Positions 34,911-42,391 of a stretch of 49,571 nt of DNA are shown in pieces. Numbering within the stretch: the stretch's first letter is position 1; each line of letters starts with the position of its first letter. The position numbers and the translations under genes were made by a program. The notes below the pieces were generated by a model. It did not search any database, was not told the origin of the DNA, and saw nothing but the letters and a program-made list of their open reading frames with translations. This DNA is from an uncultured Lachnospiraceae bacterium (GTDB lineage Bacteria > Bacillota > Clostridia > Lachnospirales > Lachnospiraceae), in assembly GCA_944376745.1 (NCBI GenBank), contig CALWDR010000110.1:1-49571 (forward strand). The letters are read 5' to 3'.

Positions 34911-35115
34911 GTCTTTTTCTCTTTCCCGAAGCGCGGATGTAAAGCCAGCTGTCCGAATAATCTTTTCTCTGTCTGTCATCCATTTCCGTGTAGGCCTCGA
35001 AGGTAAGCTTCGCCCGCTCCATGGGACTTCCGCCGCATTTGAAGCAGTTGACCTCCTTTTTCCTGGAGACGGCGGTCAGCCGCCCGCAGTTGGGACATAT
35101 AAATATTTTCATCAT
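34897..35115 (-). CDS. Small zinc-ribbon protein upstream of the sugar aminotransferase
   Basis: About 72 aa from ATG 35115 or 35112; ATG 35145 is another possible start, none with a strong ribosome site. Two zinc knuckles (FICPNCGRLTAV and VNCFKCGGSP) then a charged alpha-helical tail (MDDRQRKDYSDSWLYIRASG). The stop overlaps the start of the aminotransferase gene. This fixed pairing suggests a real gene, possibly a regulator or a chaperone-like partner of the pathway, but I do not recognise a named family. The stretch upstream to 35335 is repeat-rich and has no other gene. Confidence 0.65.
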   Translation of the reverse strand: MMKIFICPNCGRLTAVSRKKEVNCFKCGGSPMERAKLTFEAYTEMDDRQRKDYSDSWLYIRASGKRKRHDTF

Positions 35116-35335
35116 AGGTTTCACGTCCGCTTTCTTTGTTGTCATTGAAGGGATACCCAGGGCAAAAGGCTGCGCCTTCCACGCCTCATCGCCGGGCGCA
35201 CGCCCCGGCGTCATGGGCGCTGCAGTCCTCTGCCCTTAACATTATTCCCTTATTTTATCATTATATGGAGGAATTGGCAATATAAACTGTGCGGGCGAGT
35301 CTGATCGTGGCACAGCATCGGTTGTTTTTCAGGAA

Positions 35336-35561
35336 GGTGGGGAAATATTCTAACAGTTTTTGTCGGGAGGTCGCCCTGGATGGCGTATTTGTTAACGCAG
35401 ACACGCTCTCGCTCAGATCAAGACGCAGCGGTACTAAGCTCGCCGCCCGCAAGCGGTCGGTTCGCCAAGTGCCGGCGTCTTTCAATGGTCTGCTTATAAC
35501 AAATACGCCATCCAGGGCTACGTTCCAGGCAAAAGCAAGAAAGTTTGTCTATTTCCCCACC
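35336..35561 (+). repeat. Long nested palindromic element, copy 2
   Basis: Related to 13620-13879, in the opposite genomic orientation. Outer arms GGTGGGGAAAT (35336-35346) and ATTTCCCCACC (35551-35561). The inner palindrome is 20 exact pairs (35375-35394 with 35497-35516) extended by GCAGAC/GTCTGC (35397-35402 with 35488-35493). The centre AAGACGCAGCGGTACTA is the same as in copy 1. The paired arms differ from copy 1 at three positions, each time on both strands of the stem. Confidence 0.85.
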
Positions 35562-35581
35562 CCATGAACAGAAACCAGCAC

Positions 35582-35695
35582 CGGTTGTTTTTCAGGGGGT
35601 GGGAAATATTCAAGGAATATCAGTTTTTGTCGGGAGGACTCCCTGACAAAGGCTGGAAATTTTGACAATTTCCTCACCCTCCCTGAAAAGTAACT
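35582..35695 (+). repeat. Truncated copy of the palindromic element lacking the inner stem
   Basis: It begins with the same block as copy 2 (CGGTTGTTTTTCAGG, then GGTGGGAAATATTC and CAGTTTTTGTCGGGAGG) but after GGAG passes straight into the closing side (CTCCCTGACAAA ... AATTTCCTCACCC). The outer stem remains (TTTTTCAGGG with CCCTGAAAAG), and a small GGAG-CTCC hairpin takes the place of the inner palindrome. It is tandem with copy 2. Confidence 0.7.
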
Positions 35696-35702
35696 TGGCA
35701 CC

Positions 35703-35955
35703 GTCCCGGGCCGCGGGCCGCAAACATTTGATAAACCGTCTCGGGCTGCGGGGCCGCAGGACTATAACGCGTCTCAGACGCTGGGGCCGCGATCATTTTA
35801 TAGCGCTGTCTCAGCCGTCGGGTCCACGATAATTCTATAGCACTGTCTCAATGGCCGGGTCCACGATCATTTTATAGCACTGTCTCAGACGCCGGGTCCA
35901 CGATCATTTTACAGCACTGTCTCAGACGCCGGGTCCACGATGATTTTACAACCGG
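35703..35955 (-). repeat. 37-bp tandem array grown from a glycosyltransferase 3' end
   Basis: Units starting with GTCYC at 35703, 35738, 35771, 35808, 35845, 35882 and 35919; the last five are exactly 37 bp apart. The unit nearest the gene (35919-35955) codes the C-terminal KIIVDPASETVL and stop of the glycosyltransferase; the copies get more degenerate with distance from the gene. No spacers, so not CRISPR. It fills the rest of the 35116-35908 gap. Confidence 0.85.
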
Positions 35956-37702
35956 ACTCCCAGAGACTGCCGCACACATCCAGCCAGAAGCCTGCCAGTT
36001 CCGCTCCAGCGGGAAGGCTGCACGCCCCGGGATGCTGGCGGGCCGCCGTATTCCTGCCGTCTCCACCCGAAAGCATCCCCGTCTTCTTAAGGGCCTCCCT
36101 GCTTAAAACAGCCAGGTCCGGGCTGACAGCGTCCACCTCCACCGGGAGATAGGCCCGGCGGAAATAGCCCTTGAAGCGGCGGGGAAGATCCTGAAATCTG
36201 GGGCTCCAGCGTGCCCGGTCTTTCTGATCCGAGCCGGCGGGCCGGTGGTTCCCGGCTTCCAGGCCATCACTGGCGAGTTCTCGCCCCCTGCCTTCCCAAT
36301 AAGAGCCGGCGGGTTGGTGATTCCCATTTTCTGAGACAGCGCAAGCCGGCTCTCGCCCCCTGCCTTCCCAATAAGAGCCGGCGAGCCGGCGGTTCCAGAA
36401 ACCGCACTGGAGTACCCGCCCGCCGGCAATGACTTTGCTCCCCGCCAGGCCTATCCCCGGGCGGGCACAGCTTCCCAAAAGCCGTCGGATGCTTCCCGGA
36501 AGGAAGGATTTTGCGGACGCGTTCAGAAAAAGCACGAAATCGACTTTCGATGATGCGTTCAGCACATCGTAATCCCAGAGAATTTTTACCTGACTGCCGG
36601 AAAGCTCCTGGGTGATCCTGCGTTTCCATTTTTCAACCGTTCGGCAAATTCGAGCTTCCTGCGCGCAGGGAGCCAAAGCCCTCGCTGTTTTCTTCCCTCT
36701 GGAGCCGGAAGGCGTCTCCTGCCAGCAGCAGACACCCAGGGTTACGCCCTGTGGAAGCTCATAGACCGTCCGGTAAAATCCCAGCTCCTGGGTCATGGCG
36801 ACAGTTCCTCTTTGTCCATTTCGGGCAAGGGCCGCCTCCACCGCCCGCTTTCCAGCCTCGTAGGCATAGGGCTTGCTGTCCGTATTTCCGGCAGTGGAGC
36901 CGGAGTGCATGCGCCAGTGATATAAAATTTTCGGGATATGCTCGATCCGCTTTGCGGTCTCGCTGCACCGCAGGGCGAAATCAAAATCCTGAGCCCCGTT
37001 GTAATTCCCGTCAAGGCCTCCCGCCGCCTCCAGCACCCCACGGGATACCACCAGGAAATGGCAGATATAATTATTTCCCAGCAGAAGCTCCCGGTTAAAA
37101 TCCAGCTTGAAGTGGGGTTCCATGTGCTGCTTAAGATCGGCGGAGACCTTGTCCTCGTCGGAATAGAGCATGTCCGCGCCGGTGTCACAGATCCTTTTTA
37201 CCATCTCATAGAGGGCCGAGGGCGCCAGCAGATCATCATGGTCCAAAAGTCCGATATACTCCCCCTCTGCCATGGCAAAGCCCTGGTTGGTGTTCCCGGA
37301 AATGCCCTCGTTGCGCTCCAATTTTTTATATTTCACCCGGGGCTCCCCGGCATAATGCCGGGCAATCGTCTGTCCCACCTGATCGCCGGGGCTTCCGTCC
37401 GCGACGCAGAGCTCCCAGTTGGGATAGGTTTGGGCGATGACGGAGTCGATCATCTGACGCAGGAAAAGCTCATCCGTCTCATAGGCCGGCACCACGATAC
37501 TCATAAGGGGCGCATAGGAAAAACGCGCTTCCCGCTGCCTTTGAAGCTCCTCCTCCCCGGGCTGAAATGATTGCCAGATCTGAGGGTAATCCTGACAGGG
37601 TGCCGCCAATTTCTCTCTTATTTTATCATACAGATCCCTGGGGGCATAACGCCTGGCAAGGCTCCTTAATTTTTGCAGATTGCTCCGATTGATATTGCTC
37701 AT
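35909..37702 (-). CDS. GT2 glycosyltransferase with in-frame 24-aa repeats
   Basis: 597 aa from ATG 37702 behind GAGGAG (an ATG at 37768 has no ribosome site). A helical N-terminus (RSLARRYAPRDLYDKIREKL) leads into a GT-A domain: MSIVVPAYETDELFLRQMID, CVADGSPGDQ, ISGNTNQGFAMAEGEYIGLL with LDHDDLLAPSA (metal site), YSDEDKVSAD and NGAQDFDFALRCSE. This resembles the galactofuranosyl/GalNAc-type enzymes of capsule loci. The C-terminal third is a second, degenerate GT-like half interrupted by 2.7 copies of a 24-residue repeat (RPAGSYWEGRGREPA-type). Its last twelve residues are a unit of the tandem array behind it. Whether the C-terminal part is functional is doubtful. Confidence 0.88.
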   Translation of the reverse strand: MSNINRSNLQKLRSLARRYAPRDLYDKIREKLAAPCQDYPQIWQSFQPGEEELQRQREARFSYAPLMSIVVPAYETDELFLRQMIDSVIAQTYPNWELCVADGSPGDQVGQTIARHYAGEPRVKYKKLERNEGISGNTNQGFAMAEGEYIGLLDHDDLLAPSALYEMVKRICDTGADMLYSDEDKVSADLKQHMEPHFKLDFNRELLLGNNYICHFLVVSRGVLEAAGGLDGNYNGAQDFDFALRCSETAKRIEHIPKILYHWRMHSGSTAGNTDSKPYAYEAGKRAVEAALARNGQRGTVAMTQELGFYRTVYELPQGVTLGVCCWQETPSGSRGKKTARALAPCAQEARICRTVEKWKRRITQELSGSQVKILWDYDVLNASSKVDFVLFLNASAKSFLPGSIRRLLGSCARPGIGLAGSKVIAGGRVLQCGFWNRRLAGSYWEGRGREPACAVSENGNHQPAGSYWEGRGRELASDGLEAGNHRPAGSDQKDRARWSPRFQDLPRRFKGYFRRAYLPVEVDAVSPDLAVLSREALKKTGMLSGGDGRNTAARQHPGACSLPAGAELAGFWLDVCGSLWESGCKIIVDPASETVL

Positions 37703-37789
37703 AAAACTCCTCTGTATTCCAAATGTCCGGGGGGGCTTCTTCTTGAACCGGGCCGCCCTCCTCTGCACTATTTTTCCGGTATTTTATAA

Positions 37790-38392
37790 TCACAAAACCT
37801 TTAATAACTGTATTAGCGTATGTACATTTTCAGCATCTGATTTTACTTCTTTTACATCAAATCTTTTGAAACCATTCTCTGTCTCATAAAATTGCAGTAG
37901 CTTTTCTTCATTTTCAGCTTCAAGGAAAATAACCATTCCTCCTGCCATATATTGTAATTCTTTCACTTTTTCGATTGCCAGTCCAAGCAATTGTTCCCCC
38001 GTTATTACACGATTAGCTCCGTTCTTATAATTCTTCCCTAATTGCGCAATCAAATATGCCGATAATGAATAATTTCCATTCTCCGCATCTTGCTCACTTA
38101 CTCTGGCAATTTTCTTTTTTACTGTATTGCTGAAGCTGTCAGCATTAACAGTAATCGACTTAATTGTTATGGTGAAATATCCTACAATCTGACCTTGTTC
38201 CGGTGTGATAACAATATATGTAACAGACTGATTCTTCTTTGTGAACTCAATCGACCGCTGAAGTAAAAATCTTTCTACATCTGCGTTCTTTTCACATGAA
38301 AAAGTGGAGAAAACCTGCCTAAGCATATTTTCCCCATCTTCACCCTGTCTCAGATATTCTCTAATGTTCAATATTAAAAAATCATCTATCAT
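37790..38392 (-). CDS. GNAT acetyltransferase, putative toxin of a TA-like pair
   Basis: 200 aa, AT-rich compared with its neighbours. GNAT fold: TYIVITPEQGQIVGYFTITI (strands 3-4), then the acetyl-CoA region LIAQLGKNYKNGANRVITGE followed by LLGLAIEKVKELQYMAGGMV, and FYETENGFKRFDV near the end. Closely similar architecture is found in GNAT toxins that acetylate aminoacyl-tRNA, but also in ordinary acetyltransferases. The start ATG 38392 overlaps the upstream 66-aa gene by 11 bases, a layout typical of toxin-antitoxin operons with the antitoxin first. Insertion of an AT-rich pair in a glycan locus suggests transfer. Toxicity is inference. Confidence 0.75.
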   Translation of the reverse strand: MIDDFLILNIREYLRQGEDGENMLRQVFSTFSCEKNADVERFLLQRSIEFTKKNQSVTYIVITPEQGQIVGYFTITIKSITVNADSFSNTVKKKIARVSEQDAENGNYSLSAYLIAQLGKNYKNGANRVITGEQLLGLAIEKVKELQYMAGGMVIFLEAENEEKLLQFYETENGFKRFDVKEVKSDAENVHTLIQLLKVL

Positions 38393-38582
38393 GTGCTTTT
38401 TTCCACTTCTCCATCAATTTTTGTATTTCTACAGGATCCCGAAGTTCCCTATACCTAAACGAAGCAGTGTTTTTGGGTCTTGTAAGAGACTCCTGATATG
38501 ATTCTTCAATGGCATTAGCAAACATCTCTACCTGCTTTTCACCAGAAACGACAAAGTTTTTCGTAATACTTGAAGTTGCCAT
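38382..38582 (-). CDS. Putative antitoxin of the GNAT pair (66 aa)
   Basis: Starts at ATG 38582 behind AAGGAGGTG at 8 bases. MATSSITKNFVVSGEKQVEM is a short N-terminal strand of the kind seen in ribbon-helix-helix antitoxins, followed by helices (FANAIEESYQ) and a charged tail (ELRDPVEIQKLMEKWKKAHD) that may bind the acetyltransferase. It would repress its own promoter and neutralise the GNAT protein. Order, overlap, size and its own promoter support the pair; biochemical function is inferred from this layout. Confidence 0.7.
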   Translation of the reverse strand: MATSSITKNFVVSGEKQVEMFANAIEESYQESLTRPKNTASFRYRELRDPVEIQKLMEKWKKAHDR

Positions 38583-38639
38583 ATCTAACACCTCCTTCTA
38601 TAGTATGGCTCATACCTAATTGTAGTATTCCTCTTCTAT

Positions 38640-38668
38640 ATTATACGGGAAACCACCAATTTTCGCAA
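38640..38668 (-). promoter_or_regulatory. Promoter of the antitoxin/GNAT pair, with nearby palindrome
   Basis: Minus strand TTGCGA (38668-38663), 17-base spacer, TATAAT (38645-38640). Between the start point and the ribosome site lies GTATG-GCT-CATAC (38603-38615), a candidate operator for autoregulation. Confidence 0.65.
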
Positions 38669-38745
38669 TCACTTTATTCATTAACTTTCAGTCCTATATA
38701 TGCCAGCATTGTCGCTGCTACCTGCATTTCCTGCAAATCACAAAA

Positions 38746-38786
38746 CTGCCGCCCGGAAACGAAAATCTCAAATTTCCGGGCGGCAG
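38746..38786. terminator. Hairpin terminator between zinc-ribbon operon and TA-like pair
   Basis: Fourteen-bp perfect stem CTGCCGCCCGGAAA (38746-38759) with TTTCCGGGCGGCAG (38773-38786), followed on the plus strand by a T run; on the minus strand it is followed by TTTTGTGATTT. It lies 50 bases past the stop of the TcaA-like gene. Confidence 0.7.
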
Positions 38787-38836
38787 CAGCCGTTTTTTAT
38801 ATTCTTATGGGGCGTCCCTGTGGGGAGCGGTCCTCA

Positions 38837-40453
38837 TTAATAATAGAAGTCATACCGTGACACCGGCATTTCCGCCAGCTTCCAGGCGTCTCCTTCCTTC
38901 ACATAGGTAAAGTAAAAGTTCTCCGTGTCCTCATACTCTCCCAGCTCCTCGGTCCAAAACTGAAGATACGTCTCCTTCACATGGGCCTGGAGTTTGAAAT
39001 ACATGGTTGTCTGAGAAGGATAGGCGTCCAGAGTGGTCACCATGGAATCCATGGTCAGGGTGACGATGCCTTCCTCCACGCCGTCGCCTGTAATCCGGTA
39101 AAGCTCCTCATACTCCTCCATCACGTCGCCGCCATTTTGGGCTTCCTCTGTGAAACAGTCTGCCACGGCGTCAAACCCTTCCCCGGCCAGGGCGCTGTCC
39201 ATGATTTTCTTCAGGTCCTCCGCGGCCTGTCCGGCCACAGCCTCTATGGTCTCCTGGGAGGGGCGCAGCTCCACGTAGTTGTTCTGAACTCCATAGGAGT
39301 CCACGTAAGTCACGGTACGGTAAGGCTCCATGCCCTCCGCCTCCACCTCCATCTGATAGGAACCTGCAAAGAGGTAGGGGATCGTAACGTACCGGGCATA
39401 CTCGTCCTCCACGGCGGCATCCTCCGGCACCTCCATTCCATTGAGCCTCATCACGGCCCCTTTGGGAATTTCAAAAGAAACATTCTGACACCAACTGTCG
39501 GAGGAGGTCACCTTCCACTCGTCCCAGAACAGGAACTGCTTCCTGCCGGTTTTGGACAACGTGAGATATTCCGTCTCCTCGTAGGAGCTTCCCTTGATCA
39601 TATAGGTGATCACATAGGTGCTGGAATCGGAGTCCGAGTCAAGTCCCAGAAACTGCTCTCCCCAGTCTCCCTCCTTCTCTGCGCGGACGGATTTGTACTG
39701 GAGGATGGGTTCTTCGTCCCTGGCGGAATTGACGTTCACATACATCTGCTTCGTCAAAAATTCACTGTCCGGGAACTCGCAGTAATCGTAGGCCTCGCCC
39801 CACTGGTGCGCCGTGACAGCCTTCCAGTAATTTAAGGCCACCGACTCCGGTGAAAATTTACTGTTCAGCACGAAAAAGATGCCTATCACCAGTCCCAAAG
39901 CCAAAACGCTCTCGAAGATCACCGCCAGAAGCGCCGCTATGGAAATTTTCTTTTTGGGCGTCCGGGGCTGTTTGGGTCTGGGCTGCTGCGGCCTGGACTG
40001 CTGAGGCGGTACGGCCTGCTGATACTGCGGCTGCGGACCGGACTGATACTGCGGCTGTACCGGCGGGGTCTGCTGATACTGCGGCTGGGCTGCCGTGGCC
40101 TGCTGATACTGTGGCTGGGCTGCCGTGGCCTGCTGGTACTGCGGCTGTGGCGGCGGGGCAACTTGCTGGTACTGCGGCTCAGGCGGGGCCTGCTGGGGCG
40201 TTGAACTGAATTGCGGCTCCGGGCCCGAAGCCGGCTGTGACACTTGCGACTCCGACGAAGTCTGCTGATACTGCGGCTGGGCTGCCGGGGCCTGCTGGGG
40301 CATTGAACCAAATTGCAGCTCCGGCGAAGTCGACTGGGACATTGAACCAAATTGCGGCTCCGGCGAAGTCTGATATTCCATCAGGGATGTGCCGCATGCC
40401 TCGCAGAATTTTGCGCCATCCTCATTTCTTGTTCCACACTCAGGACAAAACAT
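38837..40453 (-). CDS. Zinc-ribbon, PQYQQ-repeat, TcaA-like membrane protein
   Basis: 538 aa from ATG 40453, 9 bases after the previous stop and behind AGGTG. Zinc ribbon Cys3, Cys6, Cys17, Cys20; a low-complexity region (25-165) made of PQYQQ/AAQPQYQQAT units; one membrane helix (about 170-197); an outer part with two domains, the last being NTF2-like (about 430-538, ending AWKLAEMPVSRYDFYY). The order zinc ribbon - helix - outer repeats - NTF2-like matches the TcaA/YrvJ-like family known for effects on cell-wall antibiotics in staphylococci. The middle domain (GAVMRLNGMEVPEDAAVEDE) resembles the TcaA second domain. Last gene of a three-gene operon. The role here is inferred. Confidence 0.8.
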   Translation of the reverse strand: MFCPECGTRNEDGAKFCEACGTSLMEYQTSPEPQFGSMSQSTSPELQFGSMPQQAPAAQPQYQQTSSESQVSQPASGPEPQFSSTPQQAPPEPQYQQVAPPPQPQYQQATAAQPQYQQATAAQPQYQQTPPVQPQYQSGPQPQYQQAVPPQQSRPQQPRPKQPRTPKKKISIAALLAVIFESVLALGLVIGIFFVLNSKFSPESVALNYWKAVTAHQWGEAYDYCEFPDSEFLTKQMYVNVNSARDEEPILQYKSVRAEKEGDWGEQFLGLDSDSDSSTYVITYMIKGSSYEETEYLTLSKTGRKQFLFWDEWKVTSSDSWCQNVSFEIPKGAVMRLNGMEVPEDAAVEDEYARYVTIPYLFAGSYQMEVEAEGMEPYRTVTYVDSYGVQNNYVELRPSQETIEAVAGQAAEDLKKIMDSALAGEGFDAVADCFTEEAQNGGDVMEEYEELYRITGDGVEEGIVTLTMDSMVTTLDAYPSQTTMYFKLQAHVKETYLQFWTEELGEYEDTENFYFTYVKEGDAWKLAEMPVSRYDFYY

Positions 40454-40462
40454 CTGACACAC

Positions 40463-41059
40463 CTACCCTTCCTGCGTCCAGCCTTCAGCATCCTGAAAAG
40501 CCTGGAGTTTTTCTACATTGGTCTGCTCAATTTCCGAAAACAGGCCGTTGACGGTTTCCATATCTTCGATTTTCTCCATATCGGCATACCACGCATAGGT
40601 ATTGAAGTAATCGAGATTCTCCTGTTTGGTAAACAGGTAGCCATAGCGGGCGTAAATCTCGTTGATCGCCCTCTGGCAGGCGGCCTGATCTGTGATCTTC
40701 TCCCGCAGCATTTCGTCCGTCAGCTCCACCGTATTGCTGTCCGGAAATAGGAAGCCCTCATAGAGACTGCTGTCCCCGGCTGCCGGGTCCGTGGTCGGCG
40801 CCTGCGGCTCAGGCAGATCCGCCTCGTAATTTACCGAAGCCTCCGAGGAAATTTCCATCGTTTCATCCAAATCCCAATAGGTTTCGGCATTTTCCGCAAA
40901 ATCCTCCGGCAGCTGAGCCTCCATAGCCTCTCCCTGCTCTGGCTTCATGAAAAAACAGAACGCCAGCGTCCCGATCAGAAGTACATCCACAACACCAAGC
41001 AAAATGGCCGTCAGCTTCAAGCCAAAGCCTGTCTTTTTCCTGGTCTGTCCATTTTTCAT
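40463..41059 (-). CDS. YARHG-domain membrane-anchored protein
   Basis: 198 aa. A basic start (MKNGQTRKKTGF), one membrane helix (about 14-38), a Glu/Asp-rich linker and a YARHG domain: INEIYARYGYLFTKQENLDY, then YAWYADMEKI. YARHG domains are small outer-surface modules in Firmicutes and Bacteroidetes, presumed to bind wall or extracellular ligands. It lies between two zinc-ribbon genes of one operon (16 bases after the first, 9 before the next), so the three proteins probably act together at the membrane. Confidence 0.85.
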   Translation of the reverse strand: MKNGQTRKKTGFGLKLTAILLGVVDVLLIGTLAFCFFMKPEQGEAMEAQLPEDFAENAETYWDLDETMEISSEASVNYEADLPEPQAPTTDPAAGDSSLYEGFLFPDSNTVELTDEMLREKITDQAACQRAINEIYARYGYLFTKQENLDYFNTYAWYADMEKIEDMETVNGLFSEIEQTNVEKLQAFQDAEGWTQEG

Positions 41060-41075
41060 AGATACATCTTCTTTC

Positions 41076-42284
41076 TTAGAATATGCTGTTCAATCCGCTC
41101 ATTGTATTGGCAATGATATTCACAAACAACATGAATATCCAGTTCACAATAAAAATGGCTACCAATGTACATGCTTTCGCACTGGCAAAGGCATATAATT
41201 TTTTATTTTCCTCCATTTCCACGGAACCCTGATAGCTGGCGTACTCCAAACCGAAGGTAAATACGCAGAGGATCAGAAGCAGCGTTTCCCCAAAGGATCT
41301 GGAGCCGATCATGATCAGTCCGCAGACCAGAAGGATGGGAACCTGATATAAGGCGCGCCCGCCCACGAGAGCCAGCATGGATTTAAAGGTAGTCTTTCCT
41401 TTAAACAGACCGGAAAACAGCTTCAACAGAAATGCTTCCAGGAAATCCGCTCCGCCGGTGATCAAAATCCCCATGAAAAATACAGGGATGTAGGGCACAA
41501 CCAAGGACCGATAAAAAGGTCTCGCAAACATGCTGATGATACCGATCAAATAAACTAAGATGGCGGCAATCGTCTTGGCTGAAATAAATCCGATGCCCAC
41601 AACATGGTTCTCTTCGGATACCAGCTCCCGAATACGGGTCACAGGTGCCTTTAAAATAGGAACAATCTCGGCAAACATGCTCTTTGTGCCGGACACCACG
41701 GTATCCTTTGTCTCATTGAACCATTCCGCCTGCTGGGTCTGGCCCTGCGGTCCCTGCTGATACTGCTGATTCTGAGCGGCCTGCTGGTACTGCTGATTCT
41801 GGGATGTCTGCTGATACTGCTGATCCTGAGCGGCCTGCTGGTACTGCTGATTCTGAGCGGCCTGCGGATTCGGCTGGCCCTGGGGCGCCTGTTGATAGAA
41901 TTGCCCCTGTGTCTGCTGGGGCGCGGACTGATATTGGGGCGCCTGCTGATATTGCGGTGAAGACGAACTCTGGACAGTCTGCTGGGGTGCGGACTGATAT
42001 TGAGCCGCCTGCTGATTCGGCTGGCTCTGGGGCGCGGATTGATACTGAGGCGCCTGCTGACTGGACTGGCCCTGGGGCTGCTGAGGCGCGGACTGATACT
42101 GAGCTGTCTGAGGCGCGGACTGATACTGGGGCGCCTGCTGATTCGGCTGGCTCTGGGGCGCGGACTGATACTGGGGCGCCTGCTGGGAAGCTGCCTGTGC
42201 CGGATTTCCCGCTGCTGCCGCGCCGCAGGTGCACACTTCTCCATCCTCTAATCTTCTGCCGCATTGGGTACAAAATCTTGCCAT
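41076..42284 (-). CDS. Zinc-ribbon, QAPQYQSA-repeat polytopic membrane protein
   Basis: 402 aa from ATG 42284 behind GGAGG. Zinc ribbon with Cys5, Cys8, Cys18, Cys20 (FCTQCGRRLEDGEVCTCG), a low-complexity stretch (about 28-195) of QAPQYQSAPQ and NQQYQQAAQ units, then about five membrane helices (215-402), Yip1-like in layout. The helical part has GTKSMFAEIVPILKAPVTRI before the first helix. First gene of the operon behind a perfect sigma-A promoter. Function unknown; a membrane scaffold is possible. The repeats make the gene length prone to slippage. Confidence 0.82.
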   Translation of the reverse strand: MARFCTQCGRRLEDGEVCTCGAAAAGNPAQAASQQAPQYQSAPQSQPNQQAPQYQSAPQTAQYQSAPQQPQGQSSQQAPQYQSAPQSQPNQQAAQYQSAPQQTVQSSSSPQYQQAPQYQSAPQQTQGQFYQQAPQGQPNPQAAQNQQYQQAAQDQQYQQTSQNQQYQQAAQNQQYQQGPQGQTQQAEWFNETKDTVVSGTKSMFAEIVPILKAPVTRIRELVSEENHVVGIGFISAKTIAAILVYLIGIISMFARPFYRSLVVPYIPVFFMGILITGGADFLEAFLLKLFSGLFKGKTTFKSMLALVGGRALYQVPILLVCGLIMIGSRSFGETLLLILCVFTFGLEYASYQGSVEMEENKKLYAFASAKACTLVAIFIVNWIFMLFVNIIANTMSGLNSIF

Positions 42285-42344
42285 AATTACTCCTCCATTC
42301 TTTGGATTTTTGTGAAGTTTAGAAAGCTTTTATAAACTAGTTTT

Positions 42345-42373
42345 ATTATAAAAATTATGTCGTTTTTTGTCAA
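42345..42373 (-). promoter_or_regulatory. Perfect consensus sigma-A promoter of the zinc-ribbon operon
   Basis: Minus strand TTGACA (42373-42368), 17 bases, TATAAT (42350-42345), i.e. 12 of 12 consensus. The leader to ATG 42284 is about 55 bases. The -35 box sits 19 bases past the stop codon of the upstream gene. Strong constitutive transcription is expected unless repressed. Confidence 0.9.
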
Positions 42374-42391
42374 TGGGGAAAAGCATGGTAT

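Noticed and set aside
35703..35955. CRISPR array
   Set aside because: The units are contiguous 37-bp tandem copies without unique spacers, and one unit is the end of a gene.
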